Shown here piece after piece: positions 12,033 to 13,370 of a DNA stretch of 13,370 bases; position 1 is the first letter of the stretch; every line of letters starts with the position of its first letter. Below the pieces are notes generated by a model. It searched no databases, was not told the origin of the DNA, and saw only the letters and a program-made list of their open reading frames with translations. This stretch comes from an uncultured Gemmatimonadota bacterium (lineage in GTDB: Bacteria > Gemmatimonadota > Gemmatimonadetes > Gemmatimonadales > GWC2-71-9), in contig CAMPKP010000094.1 in NCBI GenBank assembly GCA_946887295.1, positions 1 to 13,370 on the forward strand, in the 5' to 3' direction. A program made the position numbers and the translations under genes.

Positions 12033-12808
12033 GCCGCGGCCTCGCCGTGGTGACGGGCGCGACCGCGGGGATCGGCCGCGAGTTCGCCGAGCAGCTGGCC
12101 GCCCGAGGGTACGAGCTCCTGCTGATCGCGCGGGATGGAAGCCGGCTCCAGGAGACCGCGGCCAGGCTCCGGACGGCACACGGCAACGAGGCCGAAGCCT
12201 TCCGGGCCGATCTCACGCTGGACGACGACGTGACTCGGCTGTGCGCACGGCTCGCGTCCTCGCCGCATCTCGCCATCCTGGTGAACAACGCCGGCTTCGG
12301 CACCCGGGGGAAGCTGGCCGAGGCGGACCCCGAGCGGCAGGCGGCGATGGTGCGCCTCCACACGCTCGCGCCGATGCGCCTTACGCAGGCCGCATTGCCC
12401 GTCATGCTGGGGAACCGCGCCGGAGCGGTCGTGAACGTCTCGTCCGTCGCCTCCTTCATCTACTCGGCGGGGAACGTGAACTACTGCGCCACGAAGGCGT
12501 ACCTCACCACGTTCAGCGAAGGCGTGGCGGTCGAGGTGGCGGGGACCGGCGTGCAGGTGCAGGCGCTCTGCCCCGGATTCACCCGGACCGAATTCCACAG
12601 CCGGATGTCGCCCGTGCCCGAGCGGCGGCCCTGGTTCGCCTGGATGAGCGCCGAAGCGGTGGTGCGGCACTCGCTTCGGTGCCTCGACCGGGGCGGCCCC
12701 ACGGTCTGCATCCCCGGACTGCGCTTCAGGCTGCTGGTGGCGGTCATCCGGCTCACGCCCCGGCGGCTCATCGGCTGGGCGACCCGGTACCGCTACGACC
12801 GGGTGTGA
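12029..12808 (+). CDS. Short-chain dehydrogenase/reductase (DltE/YqjQ-like SDR)
   Basis: A 259-residue classical SDR. The GTG start at 12029 overlaps the TGA of the aminotransferase, and the protein begins directly with the beta-strand SRGLAVVTGATAGIG, leaving no room for a later start. Rossmann motif TGATAGIG is at 9-16, LIARDGSRL suggests NADP(H) preference (R35 after the second strand), the adenine-ring contact is D61 (FRADLT), NNAG is at 86-89, the catalytic serine is S138 or S139 (VNVSSVASF), and Y152 and K156 form the YxxxK pair (NYCATKAYL). The cofactor-loop block CPGFTRTEF (181-189) is intact. Where the catalytic tetrad asparagine is expected (usually 'N...AP..LT'), the sequence has H111 (RLHTLAPMRLT). 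The basic, hydrophobic C-terminus (LRFRLLVAVIRLTPRRLIGW, 231-250) may touch the membrane. It probably reduces a carbonyl or oxidises an alcohol; substrate unknown. Confidence 0.92.
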   Translation: MSRGLAVVTGATAGIGREFAEQLAARGYELLLIARDGSRLQETAARLRTAHGNEAEAFRADLTLDDDVTRLCARLASSPHLAILVNNAGFGTRGKLAEADPERQAAMVRLHTLAPMRLTQAALPVMLGNRAGAVVNVSSVASFIYSAGNVNYCATKAYLTTFSEGVAVEVAGTGVQVQALCPGFTRTEFHSRMSPVPERRPWFAWMSAEAVVRHSLRCLDRGGPTVCIPGLRFRLLVAVIRLTPRRLIGWATRYRYDRV

Positions 12809-12875
12809 CCTGAGTCCTATCGGCCGGGTCCTTCCCGTCGGCAATTTCGGTGGGGCCCCTCCGAAGGAAGCGGGT

Positions 12876-13370
12876 ATGCTCACATCCGTCCTCCCGACCA
12901 GACTGGTTGCCCGGCGCCTTGCGGGCGGCCTCTCTCTCCTGCTGCTCGCCGGCTGTAGCGGCGCTGATCTCCTCCTTCCGGACGACGGCTCGCCCGCGGA
13001 GCTGCGCGCCGTGTCGGGGGACCAGCAGAGCGCCCCGGTCGGCAACCCGGTCCCCAAGCCGCTCGTGGTCGAGGCCCTCGACGGCATCGGGCGGCCGGTT
13101 CCCGGCGCCGTCATCCTCTTCGAGTTCGTGGGCTCGCCGAGCGGCGCGGAGATCGCCTCCCCGGCACCTGCGACCGACGGGACGGGACGCGCCGCCGTCG
13201 AGGTGAAGCTCGGCAATCCGGCCGGGAGCCAGACCGTCACGGCCCGGGTGGTCGATCCCAGCAGCGATCTCAGCGTTGAGTTTCGGTTGACGGCGCTCCA
13301 GCCGAAGGGTGGAGGCGGCGGAGATGACGGCGGGAGCGTGGACGCCGCGGTCGACCGGCTGGTGGTCGGC
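12876..13370 (+). CDS. Lipoprotein with bacterial Ig-like domain (3' end outside window)
   Basis: The frame is open to the end of the window, giving 165 residues. The start is ATG 12876 with GAAGGA about seven bases upstream. Residues 1-27 form a lipoprotein signal (basic residues RLVARR, hydrophobic LSLLLLAG, lipobox LLAGC with lipidated C27). After a short linker comes a Big-like Ig domain: AVSGDQQSAPVGNPVPKPLV, then VEALDGIGRPVPGAVILFEF, then ATDGTGRAAVEVKLG and SQTVTARVVD, a strand pattern that I associate with repeated Ig-like surface proteins of Gemmatimonadota and related soil bacteria. A Gly/Asp-rich linker (KGGGGGDDGGSVD) at 146-157 leads into what may be a second domain (AAVDRLVVG). 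It is expected to be an outer-membrane-anchored adhesion or structural protein; the role is inferred. It follows the dehydrogenase by 67 bases. Confidence 0.85.
   Translation, partial: MLTSVLPTRLVARRLAGGLSLLLLAGCSGADLLLPDDGSPAELRAVSGDQQSAPVGNPVPKPLVVEALDGIGRPVPGAVILFEFVGSPSGAEIASPAPATDGTGRAAVEVKLGNPAGSQTVTARVVDPSSDLSVEFRLTALQPKGGGGGDDGGSVDAAVDRLVVG

Noticed and set aside
12850..12861. Palindrome around GGGGCCCC before the lipoprotein gene
   Set aside because: Short GC palindromes are frequent here, and no loop, T-run or second copy supports a role.
11747..13240. A 497-codon minus-strand frame over the dehydrogenase and lipoprotein
   Set aside because: Antisense to an SDR with intact motifs; composition is that of a shadow frame.

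Overview
The window reads as ordinary chromosomal DNA of a very GC-rich bacterium. The best guess is a Gemmatimonadota-like organism. This rests on the strongly GC-biased codon use with many GTG starts, a lipoprotein with a bacterial Ig-like domain of a style I associate with that phylum, and an inner-membrane protein with a GYF_2-like N-terminus. That assignment is inference, because no rRNA or other phylogenetic marker is present. No mobile element, phage gene, CRISPR array, tRNA or rRNA was seen.

Layout, left to right. Positions 1-519 hold the 3' part of a nitroreductase. Positions 608-1513 encode a secreted Ala/Pro-rich coiled-coil protein, followed by a hairpin terminator. A DUF72 (YecE-like) gene (1574-2311, minus) then diverges from a 22-codon upstream ORF. 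That ORF is coupled by a GTGA overlap to a PmtA-like SAM methyltransferase (2467-3093). The methyltransferase converges on a ferritin-like gene (3090-3707, minus), and the two share one CTAG as both stop codons. Endonuclease IV (nfo, 3839-4729) follows with its own terminator. Next come two peptidoglycan genes arranged tail to tail: a lytic transglycosylase (4841-5551) and a class A penicillin-binding protein (5582-7630, minus). Upstream of the latter on the same strand is a YtxH-like membrane protein (7703-8284), with a perfect palindromic terminator between them.

A 413-base non-coding stretch (8285-8697) carries paired repeats. It is followed by a single-pass membrane protein with a GYF_2-like cytoplasmic head and an unrecognised extracytoplasmic domain (8698-9960). 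That gene overlaps, tail to tail, a CpsB/YwqE-type PHP phosphatase (9935-10741, minus). Divergent from the phosphatase is a two-gene operon: a PLP aminotransferase of the kynurenine/methionine aminotransferase group (10806-12032) and a short-chain dehydrogenase (12029-12808), joined by a GTGA overlap. The window ends inside an Ig-like lipoprotein gene (12876 onward).

Themes: cell-envelope upkeep (transglycosylase, PBP, PHP phosphatase, phospholipid-type methyltransferase, envelope proteins of unknown role) and damage or stress handling (Nfo, nitroreductase, ferritin-like protein, YtxH-like protein). I found no convincing multi-gene novel system. The most unusual items are the small coupled ORF before the methyltransferase, the GYF_2-like membrane protein with its repeat-bearing upstream region, and the terminator placed directly before the PBP gene.
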